Shown: in pieces, positions 33,286-44,223 of the stretch
How the letters are laid out: every line of letters starts with the position of its first letter
Numbering within the stretch: position 1 is the first letter of the stretch
Origin: Macrothele yani
Taxonomy: Eukaryota > Arthropoda > Arachnida > Araneae > Macrothelidae
Assembly: GCA_039090855.1 (NCBI GenBank)
Contig: CM077034.1
Coordinates: 12,351,970-12,415,969, forward strand
Length of the DNA: 64,000 bases
Reading direction: 5' to 3'
The notes under the pieces: model-generated
Databases searched by the model: none
Seen by the model: the letters and a program-made list of their open reading frames with translations, nothing else
Told to the model about the DNA's origin: nothing
Program-made: the position numbers and the translations under genes

Positions 33286-34229
33286 GAGTGGCTACAGCAC
33301 AATAGATCATATCAACGTACTGAGAGAACTAATTGAAAGAGCGAGGGAATATGAACTTCCATTGCGCATGGCTTTTATCGATTATGAAAAAGCCTTTGAT
33401 TCGGTGAAACCATCAGCAGTTACAATGGCTCTGAAATCCTGCAGTATTGAAGATGCATCCATTAATATTATTAGTAACATCTATGAAAATGCAAGTGCAA
33501 AGATTCGGCTGTTTGAAAATACAAAACACATAAAAATTGGAAAGGGAGTGAGACAAGGTGACACCATATCTCCGAAGCTCTTTAATGCCACATTGGAAAA
33601 TGTCTTTCAATCACTGAACTGGGAAAACAAAGGGATAAAGATTAATGGAGATTATCTAACCCACCTTCGTTTTGCTGATGACGTAGTCATTTTTGCAACT
33701 ACCCCATCAAAGCTGCAGAGTATGATCCAGGAACTTGCTGACAAGAGTAAAGAAGTGGGATTGAAAATGAACTTTCAGAAGACAAAAGTGATGTTCAGTG
33801 CTTTTACAAGAAATGAAGATTCATCGATTGATGGAGAAAAGCTGGAGATAACAGACACGTACGTTTATCTTGGACAGCAGATTTCAAGTGAGGGTCACAT
33901 TGATGAAGAAATTAATCGGAGTACAAAACTTGCCTGGAGAACTTTTGGAAGAAACAACATAATTTTCAAGAGCAATATGCCATTATGTTTTAAAAGAAAA
34001 GTGTTTGATCAATGCATCCTTCCAGTGCTTACGTATGGTGCAGAGACGTGGACCTTAACTAAAAGAGACATACAAAGGCTGCAGACAACTCAAAGCAGCA
34101 TGGAGAGGTGCATGCTTGGTGTAACCAGGAGAGATAAGAAGAGAAACTCGTGGATCCGAAAAATGACAAGAGTAGAAGACATCACGATCAGAGTTAAATC
34201 CCCGAAATGGCAATGGGCTGGACATACTA
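33286..34229 (+). pseudogene. RTE reverse transcriptase, middle part
   Basis: The frame begins RSGYSTIDHINVLRELIERA, then AFIDYEKAFDSVKPS, VRQGDTISPKLF and LRFADDVVIF (catalytic Asp pair), and runs without a stop to WQWAGHT, where the LTR insertion near 34230 cuts it. About 60 residues of N-terminal RT that would connect to the endonuclease block are absent at the inversion junction (compare 35474-35800 in the neighbouring copy). Confidence 0.88.
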
Positions 34230-34391
34230 TATAACGAAGTAAATTTCTCCGTCATTTCTGTCCACGCCAGGATTCGAACCCGGATCCCCTCATTCCGGAA
34301 TAAGTCACTCTACCAATTGAGCTACGCGGACGTTTGTTCTGACTACTATCTGCCTTTATGTCGTGTGCGTCCTGCTGGCAGGTACGTCACA
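34230..34391 (-). mobile_element. Solo LTR of the TRIM with tRNA-like module
   Basis: A 162-bp LTR alone, in minus orientation, from TATAACGAAG to GTACGTCACA. The tetranucleotide ACTA stands on both sides (34226-34229, 34392-34395). The tRNA-like module (about 34259-34332) has intact A and B boxes. A solo LTR is the expected product of recombination between two LTRs, or of direct circle integration. The left flank is RTE in plus orientation and the right flank RTE in minus orientation, so a rearrangement also happened here. Confidence 0.85.
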
Positions 34392-34395
34392 ACTA

Positions 34396-35806
34396 ATTTT
34401 CATCCACCCATCTCAGGAGATGGGTGAATTTCATCCACCCATCTCCCATGTGGTCTTCTTCTGGGTCTTTTCCTGTCCATTGGAATCCAATCTAAAATTT
34501 CGGCTGTCCATCGATGATCTGTCCTTCTGGCAGTATGTCCAGCCCATTGCCATTTCAGGGATTTAACTCTGATCATGATGTTTTCCACTCTTGTCATTTT
34601 TCGGATCCACGAGTTCCTCTTCTTATCTCTCCTGGTTACACCAAGCATGCACCTCGCCATGTTACCTTGAGTTGTCTGCAGCCTTTGTATGTCTCTTTTA
34701 GTTAAGGTCCACGTCTTTGCACCATACGTAAGCACTGGAAGGATGCATTGATCAAACACTTTTCTTTTAAGACATAATGGCATATTGCTCTTGAAAATTA
34801 TGCTGTTTCTTCCAAAAGCTCTCCAGGCAAGTTTTGTACGCCGACTAATTTCTTCACCAATGTGACCCTCACTTGATATCTGCTGTCCAAGATAAACATA
34901 CGTGTCTGTTATCTCCAGCTTTTCTCCATCAATCGATAAATCTTCATTTCTTGTAAAAGCATTGAACATCACTTTTGTCTTCTGAAAGTTCATTTTTAAT
35001 CCCACTTCTTTACTCTTATCAGCAAGTTCCTGGATCATACTCTGCAGCTTTGATGGGGTAGTTGCAAAAATGACTACGTCATCAGCAAAACGAAGGTGGG
35101 TTAGATAATCTCCATTAATCTTTATCCCTTTGTTTTCCCAGTTCAGTGATTGAAAGACATTTTCCAATGTGGCATTAAAGAGCTTCGGAGATATGGTGTC
35201 ACCTTGTCTCACTCCTTTCCAATTTTTATGTGTGTTGTATTTTCAAACAGCCGAATCTTTGCACTTGCATTTTCATAGATGTTATTAATAATATTAATGT
35301 ATGCATCTTCAATACCGCAGGATTTCAGAGCCATTGTAACTGCTGATGGTTTCACCGAATCAAAGGCTTTTTCATAATCGATAAAAGCCATGCACAATGG
35401 AAGCTCATATTCCCTCGCTCTTTCAATTAGTTCTCTCAGCACGTGGATATGATCTATTGTGCTGTAGCCACTCCTAATTTCCAGCTTGTTCTCTCGGTTG
35501 AGCCATGTCCAGTGTCACCTTCAAGCGGTGTGAAAGAACTTTAGTGAAGATTTTATAAACCACTGATAGGAGGCTGATAGGTCTGTACTTCCTGAGTTCT
35601 TCAATGTAACCTTTTTTATGTAGCAAGATCATTGTAGCGGTGTTCCAATTCTCAGGAATCTTTCCTTCATTAAGGCATCGAGTGAAAATTTGGGCGAGTA
35701 CTGTTTCGATTTCTCCACTTGCTTCTTGTATGATGTCTACAGTAATTCCATCTTCTCCTGGAGCTTTTCCCCGCTTCATGTTCTTGATTGCATGTGCAAC
35801 TTCTGC
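34396..35806 (-). mobile_element. RTE LINE copy, both ends incomplete
   Basis: Minus-strand RTE from the RT N-terminus (AEVAHAIKNMKRGKAPGEDG, near 35800) to just before the 3' end (GRWVDEIH, near 34430). The left end has a scrambled duplication of the CATCCACCCATCTC motif (34397-34445). It includes the ~60-residue RT portion missing from the copy at 33286. Confidence 0.88.
34400..35800 (-). pseudogene. RTE reverse transcriptase with frameshifts
   Basis: Motifs in order: RGKAPGEDGITVDIIQEAS, WNTATMILLHKKG, YRPISLLSVVYKIFTKVLSH (RT fingers), then a break near 35475 before RSGYSTIDHIHVLRELIER, AFIDYEKAFDSVK, a one-base loss near 35212 (CTCACTCC where others have CTCACTCCC), VRQGDTISPKLF, LRFADDVVIF, and the connection domain down to GRWVDEI. 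All catalytic motifs are still present; at least two frame defects prevent expression as one protein. Confidence 0.9.
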
Positions 35807-36110
35807 TATATATATATTAAAAATACTGATTTCATTGTCCCGTTCCGCCAATATGTCTTGGCTCCACGGGGAATTATTGAGCACCTTGGATTTTATTTTG
35901 ACATGTTGCGACAATTATCCTGCCTTGAGACGCCGGTTCGGACCCTGGCCACCCCCGTGGCCCAGAGACCAGCCCGTGGTGACGTGCTGGCAGGCGACCT
36001 AGCATATCTTATCTGGGTTCCCGCTCTGTCTGGCGGGATAGGTCGTTCATTTATTTAGCATTGACTGGGAGATTCCTTTCCCTCGAACTTTTTTGGGGGA
36101 ATAATTTCCC
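35807..36110. other. Spacer or 3' flank of the I-group LINE
   Basis: There is no gene. ATATATATATTAAA at 35807-35820 recurs as ATATATATATTAAA near 41500-41513 beyond the other end of the LINE and might be its target duplication, but the sequence is too simple to trust. A GGTTCGGACCC block near 35936 resembles a B box only weakly. Confidence 0.35.
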
Positions 36111-36252
36111 TTTATTATTTTTCAACAAGACTTACACACATCTATTACACTGTCCTCATGCTTAGGACTTACAACATTGAGAGATTTAAAGAGTATTTAC
36201 ATAGTATGTACACTGGAGGGATTTTTGTCTGCTTTCCCACAGACTTCTGCCC

Positions 36253-39200
36253 TCATTCCTCTTCCGAATCGCTTTCGGTGTGCACGTTCACCTCCTGCGT
36301 TTCGGTCCCCGTTTGATTGGGGAAGATGGTATGTTGCTGGAGGGTTAGTTTTTCAACCAAGGCTATTATCCCCCTCCTGTTAACGGAGGATTGGATGAGC
36401 AGATCCAATCTTCGCGTTCTTTGCACACCTGGGATCAGTGTGTTTCTCCATTCGGCGAAGCCACTGCATTCAAGCACGCAGTGTTCTATGCTTGCCGACC
36501 TATTTCCACAGGGACAAGTGCAGTTCCTGATGGCAAATCTGCCTAGGTATTCAGGGCTGATGCCATGGCCACTGAGTACTTGATTCAGGAACTTGTTTGT
36601 CTGTGCTCGTTTGGTCGAGACCTTCGGAAACACTCTGTGTGTCTTCCGCCCTGTCTCTCCCGTGTCCCATCTGACCTGCCATTCGGTCATGGTCTGTCGT
36701 GCCAATGCTGCGCGAATACTCCTTCGCGGCGTTCTACATTGCACGTCGACCGTCTCTTTCAGCGTGGCTGCCTTCGCCAGCTGATCTGCCCTTTCATTTC
36801 CTAGGGTTCCGACGTGGCTTCGTACCCAGTGGAAACTGACTGCCCCATCTCCCTCTGCCCTCAAGAGGGTTTTGATCCTCTGGACGATGGGGTTTCTTCC
36901 CCTGAATCTACTCAGAGCCTGCAGTGCTGCCTCACTGTCCGAGTAGAGTTTTATCCTTTCGTCACTACGCCTGGGGAGTGCCCAGGTGAGTGCCTTCTCT
37001 ATCGCCAGAAGTTCTGCCTGGAAGACAGAAGCGTTCTGCGATAATTTCACGCATCCTGCAGTGGCTTCGTTCCCATCCGAGAACGCACAGAAGCCTTCCC
37101 CCACTTGCCCCTTCAACTTTGAGCCGTCCGTGAACAGCTCATGCCCAACTCCCGTGGGTTTCTCCTTGTCCCACGGTGGGCAAATTTCCTCGGCAGGGTG
37201 GATCTGCCAGTCCACGCTTTCCATCTCCATGTTGGAGGCTCGATGTGGCGCACCGAGAAGGTAGGCGTCCTCGCCTGACCTTAGGCAGTACATTGCTGCC
37301 TCCTTTTCTACTACTAGGTCTGCCGGCTCGCACCCCGCCAGCACTTGGAGTGCTAGGGTCGACGTTGCGCGAAAACAACCGGTTATCCCTAGTAGGGCCA
37401 ACCTTTGGATTTGGTTTATCCCCTTCTTCATTCTGACTGTGGGAGTCCACCATGCTCCACTTGCATACGTCAGAATTCTTTCAATTCCTCTCTGATAGAT
37501 GGCCTTCTTGGTTTTGCCCGATAACCTCATGCCATTCAATCTATTGAGAATCACCGTGCACCTTGTTCTAAGATGCCTCAGGTGTGGTAGCCCTGATAGA
37601 CTCTGATCCAGGACCACACCCAAGTACTTCATTTCACGCACCGCCTTGATAGTGCACCCTTGGAATTTGCACTTAGGTGGTGTTTTCATTACTCCACTCT
37701 TAGCTATTGCTAGCAGAGTGGTCTTCTCAGGAGCGAAGCACAGTTTGCTTTCTCTGCTCCAATTGTCTAGCACAGCTAAGGCGCTATGTGCTTCTCTTTC
37801 GATCACGTGTCTCCCTGAGGCGGAGACCACGAGAACGAAATCGTCCTCATAGGCTTGAATTTCCACTGCGGGCCCCAGGTCTAGATTCAGTGCTGCATCT
37901 GCAACTGTGTTCCACCAAAGCGGCCCGGAGTTGGATCCTTGCGGACACCCTCTGTGGTACGAACGCGAGGATTGCCCATTCCCCGTTTCGAAGTCGACTC
38001 TTCTATCAGACAGGTAGCTGCTGATCAGTTTGAACAGGTTCCTTGGACAGCCAAGTTCTTTAAGTCTGGTTAAAACCATTGGCCACCAGACACTGTTGAA
38101 TGCCCCCTCACGTCTAGTGAGATGAAGCAGGTATGGAGCCCCTCCGCTTTGTTCCTCTCTGCCCTCTCTCGGAGGCTGCGAATTGCCTGCGTTGCGCAAC
38201 GCCCCGGAAGGAAACCAAATTGGTTCCTGTTTAGCTTTCCCTGCTCCATGAGAAAGCCAAGCGCTCTGTTCGTTATGAGCTTGTCCAGCACCTTGCTCCA
38301 CGCCGAGAGAAGACAGATGGGCCTATAGGCTGCGGGATCATTTTTGTTCTTTCCGGTCTTGTTGAAAAGAACTAGCACCGCTGTTTTCCACAAGTCTGGG
38401 AAGATTCCCCTCCCGAGGCATTCGTTGGGGAGCGCCACAAAATACCCGGGATTTGCATAGTAGATTTCTCTCACTATGCTGAGGTCGAACCCATCCTTGC
38501 CTGGTGCTTTGCCCGTATTTAGACTGGAGAGGGCGTTCTACACTTCGTCTCTCGTGAAGGGGGGTCCTCACCAGTGTCCGGCGGGATCCGACATTCATCC
38601 CTTATTTCTTTTTGTTGTGGGGAGTCGCCTTCTCCCTCGTCTCCTTGGAAGTGGTAATCCAAGAGACTCTCTACGGTACTATCAAGAGTCTTTGATAGGC
38701 TTCCGTCTGCCCTTTCGACCGCTGCTAGTTTTAGCGGTTCAGTGATGGATCCCCTCGAGATCTTATAGGGGATCCCGAAAGGGTCTGCCGGAGTTTGAAA
38801 CTCACACAGTTTTCTCCAGTAGGAGATTTTCGAGAGATTCAGTTCTCTCCTGTATGCTGAACGAGCCTTTTTATGCCCTTCTGTGCACTCCCTGTCTTGC
38901 GGTGTAGCTTTTGCTCTTTGCAGAGCTTTCCTACTCCGCCTAGCTCTCGCCCTTAGAGCTTTTAGTTTCTCCGACCACCAGGGGTGGGGGTCCTTGGCTC
39001 CCCTTTTATTTCCCCTACTACTCTCGCATAGCGTTGTGATTTGACTGGTAAGTTCTTCAAAGAGGGAGTTGAGGTCCGACACTTCTGCTGCCTCTTCTGC
39101 CCTCCTACCCCCAACAGGGTAGTTAACTTGGCTTTAAAAGCCCACCAGTCTAGATTCTTCATTAAGAACCTTTTGCGCTTGGGTCGAATGGGCTTTTCCG

Positions 39201-39870
39201 ATCCCAAAACGAAAGTTAGTGCTATGTGGTCACTGCAGCTTTCGTCGTCCAGTACTTGCCAATCCTGGACAAGGCTGCGCTTAGAGACTCTGACGAGAGT
39301 CACGTCGATCCAAGAGGAGCCCCTCGCCCCTTGGAAGGTCGGGGTGCTCTCTGGATCGTTCAAGAAACTCAGGTCTGCCGCGTTGGCAAAGTCCACTAGT
39401 AGCTGGCCGCGTTCGTCCTCGTCTTGATTGCCCCAGAGAGGACTCTTCGCGTTGAAGTCGCCTGCTATTAAAATCTCATGACTGGGGAATTCCCCTAATA
39501 GAGCCATTAGCCCATTCAGCGTTTCTCTCAGATCGCCTGCTGGAGAACTGTATACGTTCACCATTAAAAATTTCTCATCACCACATTCCACCCCCAGGGC
39601 GACCACGTTCTCGGAGCATTTTATCTCGAGAACCGCTAGGGACGGGTCCTTCACGACCGTGGCCGCCCTGGGCTTTGCCACCCTAGGGTGGTAGATCCGG
39701 TAGGAGTTAGGGAAGCCCACCACTCTTCCCCCCTGTTCGAATGGTTCCTGCAGAAGCAGAATATGAGCTTTTTGCTTAGTGGCTGTCACCAGGGCCTGTG
39801 CTGTTGCTGCCCGTGCATGGTGCAGATTGATTTGAAGCACCTTAACGCCTCTCTTTGGTTTATTATCCAT
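36253..39870 (-). pseudogene. LINE ORF2: endonuclease, RT and RNase H, frame broken three times
   Basis: The start at 39870 is MDNKPKRGVKVLQINLHHAR. The endonuclease shows ILLLQEPF, IAGDFNAKSPLWGN and CSDHIALTF. A frameshift near 39100 leads to a linker with KDPHPWWSEKLKALR; another near 38545 precedes RT (FPDLWKTAVLVLFNKTGK, AAYRPICLLSAWSKVLDKLI, GFLPGRCATQA). A third near 38110 leads into the last frame with GCPQGSNSGPLWWN, the catalytic AYEDDFVLVV and KYLGVVLD. The C-terminal RNase H has ELFTDGSK, QAELLAIEKALTWA, IKLYSDSEAAL and GNERADQLAK, holding the acidic catalytic residues. A Cys-His cluster (CTCPCGN...SIEHCVLEC) follows. All domains are complete; only the frame is broken. Confidence 0.9.
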
Positions 39871-41008
39871 AATGAGTGCGTTCTTTTAGCAGAGCCAGTT
39901 CTCTGACAAGGCTTGGGCATTCCTTGTCTAGGCTCGAGTGGCCTATATCCACTCGACGCCTGAATCTCTTGTTGTTTGCCAAGCAGTTAGTGCAGACTGG
40001 GCTATTGCTGCACTCCTGGCGCTTGTGCCCGGTTTTCCCACACCGGGCACACCCATCCTGATCTTCGGGGCACCTTGACCTAAAGTGCCCGAACCCGTTG
40101 CACCTGTAGCAACGGACCTCCCTCAGATATTCCCTTACTGAGTGGACGGTCCATCCCACTCCGAGCTTGCCTCGCTTCATCACTTTTTTGAAGGTCAGTG
40201 GGTCCGCCTCTGCTACCCAGTGGCGTTTCCCACCCTTCACCTTCAAAGAGAACTTCAGCTGGAGGCTGCTCTCCTCCAGCTCTGGGTTCTGTTCCGCGAG
40301 ACATTGCTCGACCTGTTGCCTTGACAGGTTTCCGTCTATCCCGTAGACGATAAACTTCGGATTCCTTTTGGCTGGCAATCTTGACCGAAGGTTCTCCTTG
40401 GTCACTTCATTGCTCTTTAGCTCGGAATCCAACTTCTCTATTTCCTTGGCGGAGGAGCATTCGACCATTACTCCTCCCCCATTAACTTTTCTAACTCCCT
40501 TTACCCCAATTTGGAGTTTGGCGGGGCAAATCTGTGTTTGCAGAACCGCCTTAACGTCATCTGACGAGGGAGAACCCTTGTCTGTTGCCGGGTAAACGAG
40601 AAGCACGTGCCTCTTCTCGACCCTCTTGGCTACCACCTTCTTGGTTACCTCCTTTTTAGCCGTTTTTTGCTTAGGGGCCGTGTTCACCTTGCTGGGCTTT
40701 GCTCGAGCCGCTTCGGCATATGTTTTTGGAGCCGCGCTAGCGTGCTCACTTCTTTCCTGGAGTCTCCCTTGGATGAGACTCCTCTCTATCACTTGCTTGG
40801 TGCAAGCTGCTTGTAGCGAGTTCGCTACCTTTCTTATCTTGGTTCTGGTGTTAACCAGAACCTTGTTTGAAGGATTCTCTAGAATCCTCTCCAACTCTTG
40901 AAAGAAGGAGTTGACTGCGCTTGCGAATTCCGACGGAATTTCTAAGCCGCAGTCTGCCACAACGGGCTCACTTGGACCGGGGGTTGAAGCCCCCGCGTCC
41001 TCTGCCAT
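39863..41008 (-). CDS. LINE ORF1, gag-like RNA-binding protein with three zinc knuckles
   Basis: 381 codons from MAEDAGASTPGPSEP. The N-terminal third is probably helical (SAVNSFFQELERILENPSNK), followed by a Lys/Ala-rich basic stretch (KQKTAKKEVTKKVVAKRVEK, near residue 115). A folded segment follows, with VKGVRKVNGGGVMVECSS, as in gag-like proteins of this LINE group. Near the C-terminus are three Cys-His clusters: CYRCNGFGHFRSRC, CARCGKTGHKRQEC and a longer CTNCLANNK...HSSLDKEC. It coats the LINE RNA. The frame is intact. Its stop overlaps the ATG of ORF2 by 8 bases (ATGGATAA), so ORF2 may be translated by termination-reinitiation. Confidence 0.9.
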   Translation of the reverse strand: MAEDAGASTPGPSEPVVADCGLEIPSEFASAVNSFFQELERILENPSNKVLVNTRTKIRKVANSLQAACTKQVIERSLIQGRLQERSEHASAAPKTYAEAARAKPSKVNTAPKQKTAKKEVTKKVVAKRVEKRHVLLVYPATDKGSPSSDDVKAVLQTQICPAKLQIGVKGVRKVNGGGVMVECSSAKEIEKLDSELKSNEVTKENLRSRLPAKRNPKFIVYGIDGNLSRQQVEQCLAEQNPELEESSLQLKFSLKVKGGKRHWVAEADPLTFKKVMKRGKLGVGWTVHSVREYLREVRCYRCNGFGHFRSRCPEDQDGCARCGKTGHKRQECSNSPVCTNCLANNKRFRRRVDIGHSSLDKECPSLVRELALLKERTHYG

Positions 41009-41490
41009 CTCTCTACTCGGGTTGCTAACCGAGTGTAAGCCCTAGGACCTGTGTTCCTGGTCGGTCAGACTTACTACGTTCGAAAGTCAAGTGCTCAGCG
41101 GTACCCTGGGGTTCTTCCGCTGTAACCTGCACCTGACCCTTGGTTGAGTGCGGGATTTGGCCTGATCCGTAGATCAGGGGGACCAGCACGACGACGACGT
41201 ACCCGCTCGTATGTCAGGGTTGCGCACAGTGCTGTGACTGCAGCTTGGACTTTTGCCCTGACAAGGACAGTTTTTCTAAGTCCAAACTGACTGCACCAAA
41301 ACACTTTTTTCAAATTAATGAAAAAAAAATTTTTTTTCTTCCCTTCGTTTTGAAAAAAACGAAAGAGAAAAAAAACAAATTTTTGAGGGGAGAAACAACT
41401 CCCCTCGCTCTGCTATCAGAGTCTATCGGAACTGCAGTCGATTTGATTCGCAATCAACAGCACAGTACTCACTCAACCAGCCCCTGACAA

Positions 41491-42032
41491 ACGGCTGGTC
41501 ATATATATATTAAATAATAAAGTCAAGAATTTTAAAAAACCGCCCTAAACAAAGCCTTTCCTTGACTTCCGCTACACTTTGAAGTGTGGCAACTGATGAA
41601 TCTGCCCTTCTTGATTTCATTTTCTTCTAAGAGGTACCGACACCAAGTAAAGTTTGTGGGTCAAGCCTTTTTGGTGTTTTTTAAAGCCCGAATCCTTTTC
41701 AAGGGCTTTTTTCCAATTGTTGTAACCTCGCTGAGCAAAGGTGACGTCATTTTTTTCGTCGTCCGATGAAAACATTCTACACAGAAAACAATAAGCGAAA
41801 TCTCTCTTTATACTATATGCAAGCCATGGAAACTTGTTATACTAATATGTCTGGAAGCTTCTTTGCTCTTTACAGTATTTTTTTTTTGTGGGAACTGTTT
41901 TAATATAGGCTGTTTGGGCTGATTCAAAAGTGAATATGAAGCTCTCCGAGTTCAACATTTTTTATCTTGCAACCATGTGGTCCTTCCAGCGTTTTATTTT
42001 CACAAACATTGTGTTCATAAAAATTTTTTTTT
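41491..42032. other. Flanking AT-rich DNA, no gene
   Basis: AT-rich sequence with an ATATATATATTAAA stretch near 41500. No supported gene or repeat. Confidence 0.5.
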
Positions 42033-42844
42033 GCCGCCCCGATGGCGCAGTGGTCTAAGCGATGGCCTATGATCATTCGTCCGTAAGGGGTCCGGGTTCG
42101 AATCCCGGTCAGGCATGGATGTTGTGTTTGTCTTACGGCACTGGCTCTCTCCCTTCCCTGGAACCAGTGGCCCTAAATTAGGGACGGGCGACTGCTTATA
42201 GCCCATTGAGTTGCTCACGGTGGTCGTTAAACCTCCAATCAAAAAAAAAAAAAAAATCCTCGTTGATTCCTAATGATGAAGTTGAAGCCGTCTGAGGCCG
42301 CCTCGGTGGCGCAGTGGTCTAAGGCGCTGGCCTATGATCATTCGTCAGTAAGGGGTCCGGGTTCGAATCCCGGTGAGGCATGGATGTTGTTTGTCTTACG
42401 GCACCGGCTCTCTCCCTTCCCTGGAACCAGTGACCCTAAATTAGGGACGGGCGACTGCTTATAGCCCGTTGAGTTGCTCACGGTGGTCGTTAAACCTCCA
42501 ATCCAAAAAAAAAAAAAATAAATAAATAAATAAATAAATAAAAATTTTCCATTGAATCACTACAAGCAGTTAAAGAATCCTCGTTGATTCCTAATGATGA
42601 AGTTGAAGCCGTCTGAGCCGCCCCGGTGGCGCAGTGGTCTAAGCGATGGCTTCTGATCATTCGCACGGAAGGGGTCCGGGTTCGAATCCCGGTGAGGCAT
42701 GGATGTTGTGTTTGTCTTACGGCACTGGTTCTCTCCCTTCCCTGGAACCAGTGACCCTAAATTAGGGACGGGCGACTGCTTATAGCCCATCGAGTTGCTC
42801 ACGGTGGCCGTTAAACCTCCAATCAAAAAAAAAAAAAAAAAAAA
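42033..42844 (+). mobile_element. Three tRNA-derived SINEs in tandem with a shared linker
   Basis: SINE copies at 42033-42256, 42297-42543 and 42617-42844, all plus strand, each with tRNA-like head, body and poly(A) (the middle one ends in (AAAT)n). Between them is a linker containing TCCTCGTTGATTCCTAATGA, seen after the first and, longer, after the second. The same linker occurs in the array at 54306-56205. The middle copy starts GCCTCGGTGG, which can pair with its GTGAGGC, so it keeps the best acceptor stem. Confidence 0.92.
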
Positions 42845-44223
42845 TTACACCCACTCCATTCCCATGAATAACAATTCATGGAATGGAGTGGATGAATAAC
42901 AAGAAAAAATTTGAAACCGCTTGAAATACATATCCTGGAAAACCATTAAAATGGCGTTTGTTGGAAAAAAAAAGAATTACACGCGTACAAAATTTATTAA
43001 TTATTTGAAAGAAAAAAAAAGCAAAGCTATGTGGTGTACTCATCCATGGGTTGAATACACAAGACTGGGAGGAATTCGCTTCTAAAAATAACGAGAAGTA
43101 AAATAAAATATCTTTTACTCTTTAAGACTTCGGACAACGGAAAGGAAAGACACAACGTTAAAAATGTAACAGAATGTGACATGAACCCGGGTAAATATAT
43201 ATTTATTCAACAATCTCTTTTCAAGATGGTAAGGACAGTACAAAACTGTGGAAAGCGACTCTAAGTATGTACACGCCTTGAAAATGAGTGAAGTTCCCTT
43301 AAGGTAAAAAAAAAAACTCTCGTTACGTTGAAAAAATTAATTTATCAATTATATGAAACTGACTTTTATGAAAAATACCTCGCAATATTGTAAAATGAAA
43401 GAGGGAAGCATTCGATTACAAATTGCATACCAAACAGATAGCTTCCAGCACATATCCGAGCGTAGTGAATTAGTCCGGTCGGTAGCGAACGCGGCTTCCA
43501 CATAAACGGCCCGTGATTGAATCTAGTTAGATGTAAACGGGCGTTTTTCCTGTCTGTCGAGAAAATTTCCCCAGCGCAGTGCGTTAATTCACAAGCTTCG
43601 TAAGGGCTGAAAAAAGAAATTGTTGCTTTAGGAAACTGCGGTTATCCTTGCTTTTTTTTTTTTTTTTTTTTATTATAGCTACTACTGGGAAATTGGCGGA
43701 CAAGATTCGGCAAGCCACCAGTTACGTCACGTGGCTGCTGGCTGCCACTAACGGCCCACTAGCGGACCACATTAGGCTAGCCATCATTTCTGGCACGTGC
43801 TTGCAGGGCCACTGAAGGGTCACTTGTGGCAGCTACTGCCTGTGATGGACCACTGATGGCCCTGTTGTGGCATATGACAACTGATGGGGTGCCAACTGTT
43901 GGCCAACTGTTGCCCTGAACTGCTGGCCCTTCTGTTGGCCGCCCGGACATTTTATTGACGGTTCGGCAGCGGCAACATAGTGCTGGGCCATTGCTGGCAG
44001 TGCTGCCTGCCAGCAATGGCCCACTGCTGGCCAAGCAAGACTGTTTTTGCTGGGAGGTGAAGTGCCTCTTCACCTATTTTATTTAAAATAAAGTTTTGTT
44101 CAGTAATTTGTATAATATATTCTTTTTTTGCCTCTATTGTGTTACAAAATACTCAAAATTTTGACTAGATATCAATTCACATAGAGCGTTCAATACGAAA
44201 AACAAGTCCTCATACGCAAAACA
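42845..44223. other. Non-coding DNA: hairpin and degenerate TGGCC-rich repeat
   Basis: 42851-42891 is an imperfect hairpin (CCACTCCATTCCCATGAA against its complement with one extra C). About 43730-44040 is rich in degenerate 11-12-bp variants of CACTGATGGCC and TGCTGGCCC, like an eroded minisatellite. A weak tRNA-like stretch (TAGTCCGGTCGGTAGCG) lies near 43472. No protein-coding region is supported. Confidence 0.5.

Larger units (their letters stand above)
31449..34229. mobile_element. RTE LINE with an internally inverted segment
   Basis: 31449-31678 (plus) is the 5' end of the element: its first ~40 bases recur, inverted, at 52966-53010 at the end of another RTE copy. 31679-33285 carries the endonuclease in minus orientation. 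From 33286 the RT continues in plus orientation to 34229. The order is thus 5' leader (+), endonuclease (-), RT (+). The right inversion junction has microhomology AGGAGTGG. The 3' end is cut by the solo LTR at 34230. Confidence 0.85.
36110..41490 (-). mobile_element. I-group LINE with gag-like ORF1, endonuclease, RT and RNase H
   Basis: About 5.4 kb in minus orientation with two overlapping ORFs in the order gag-like, then pol. The presence of a CCHC gag, an APE endonuclease with LQINLHHARAAT near its start and an RNase H domain points to the I/LOA/R1 assemblage. Base composition (about 50% GC in the coding part) differs from the AT-rich surroundings. The 5' leader is about 41009-41490 and the 3' end contains AATAATAAAGGG. 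Confidence 0.9.

Noticed and set aside
35920..36060. Additional tRNA-like or LTR sequence around GGTTCGGACCC
   Set aside because: The B box match is poor and no acceptor stem or second copy was found.
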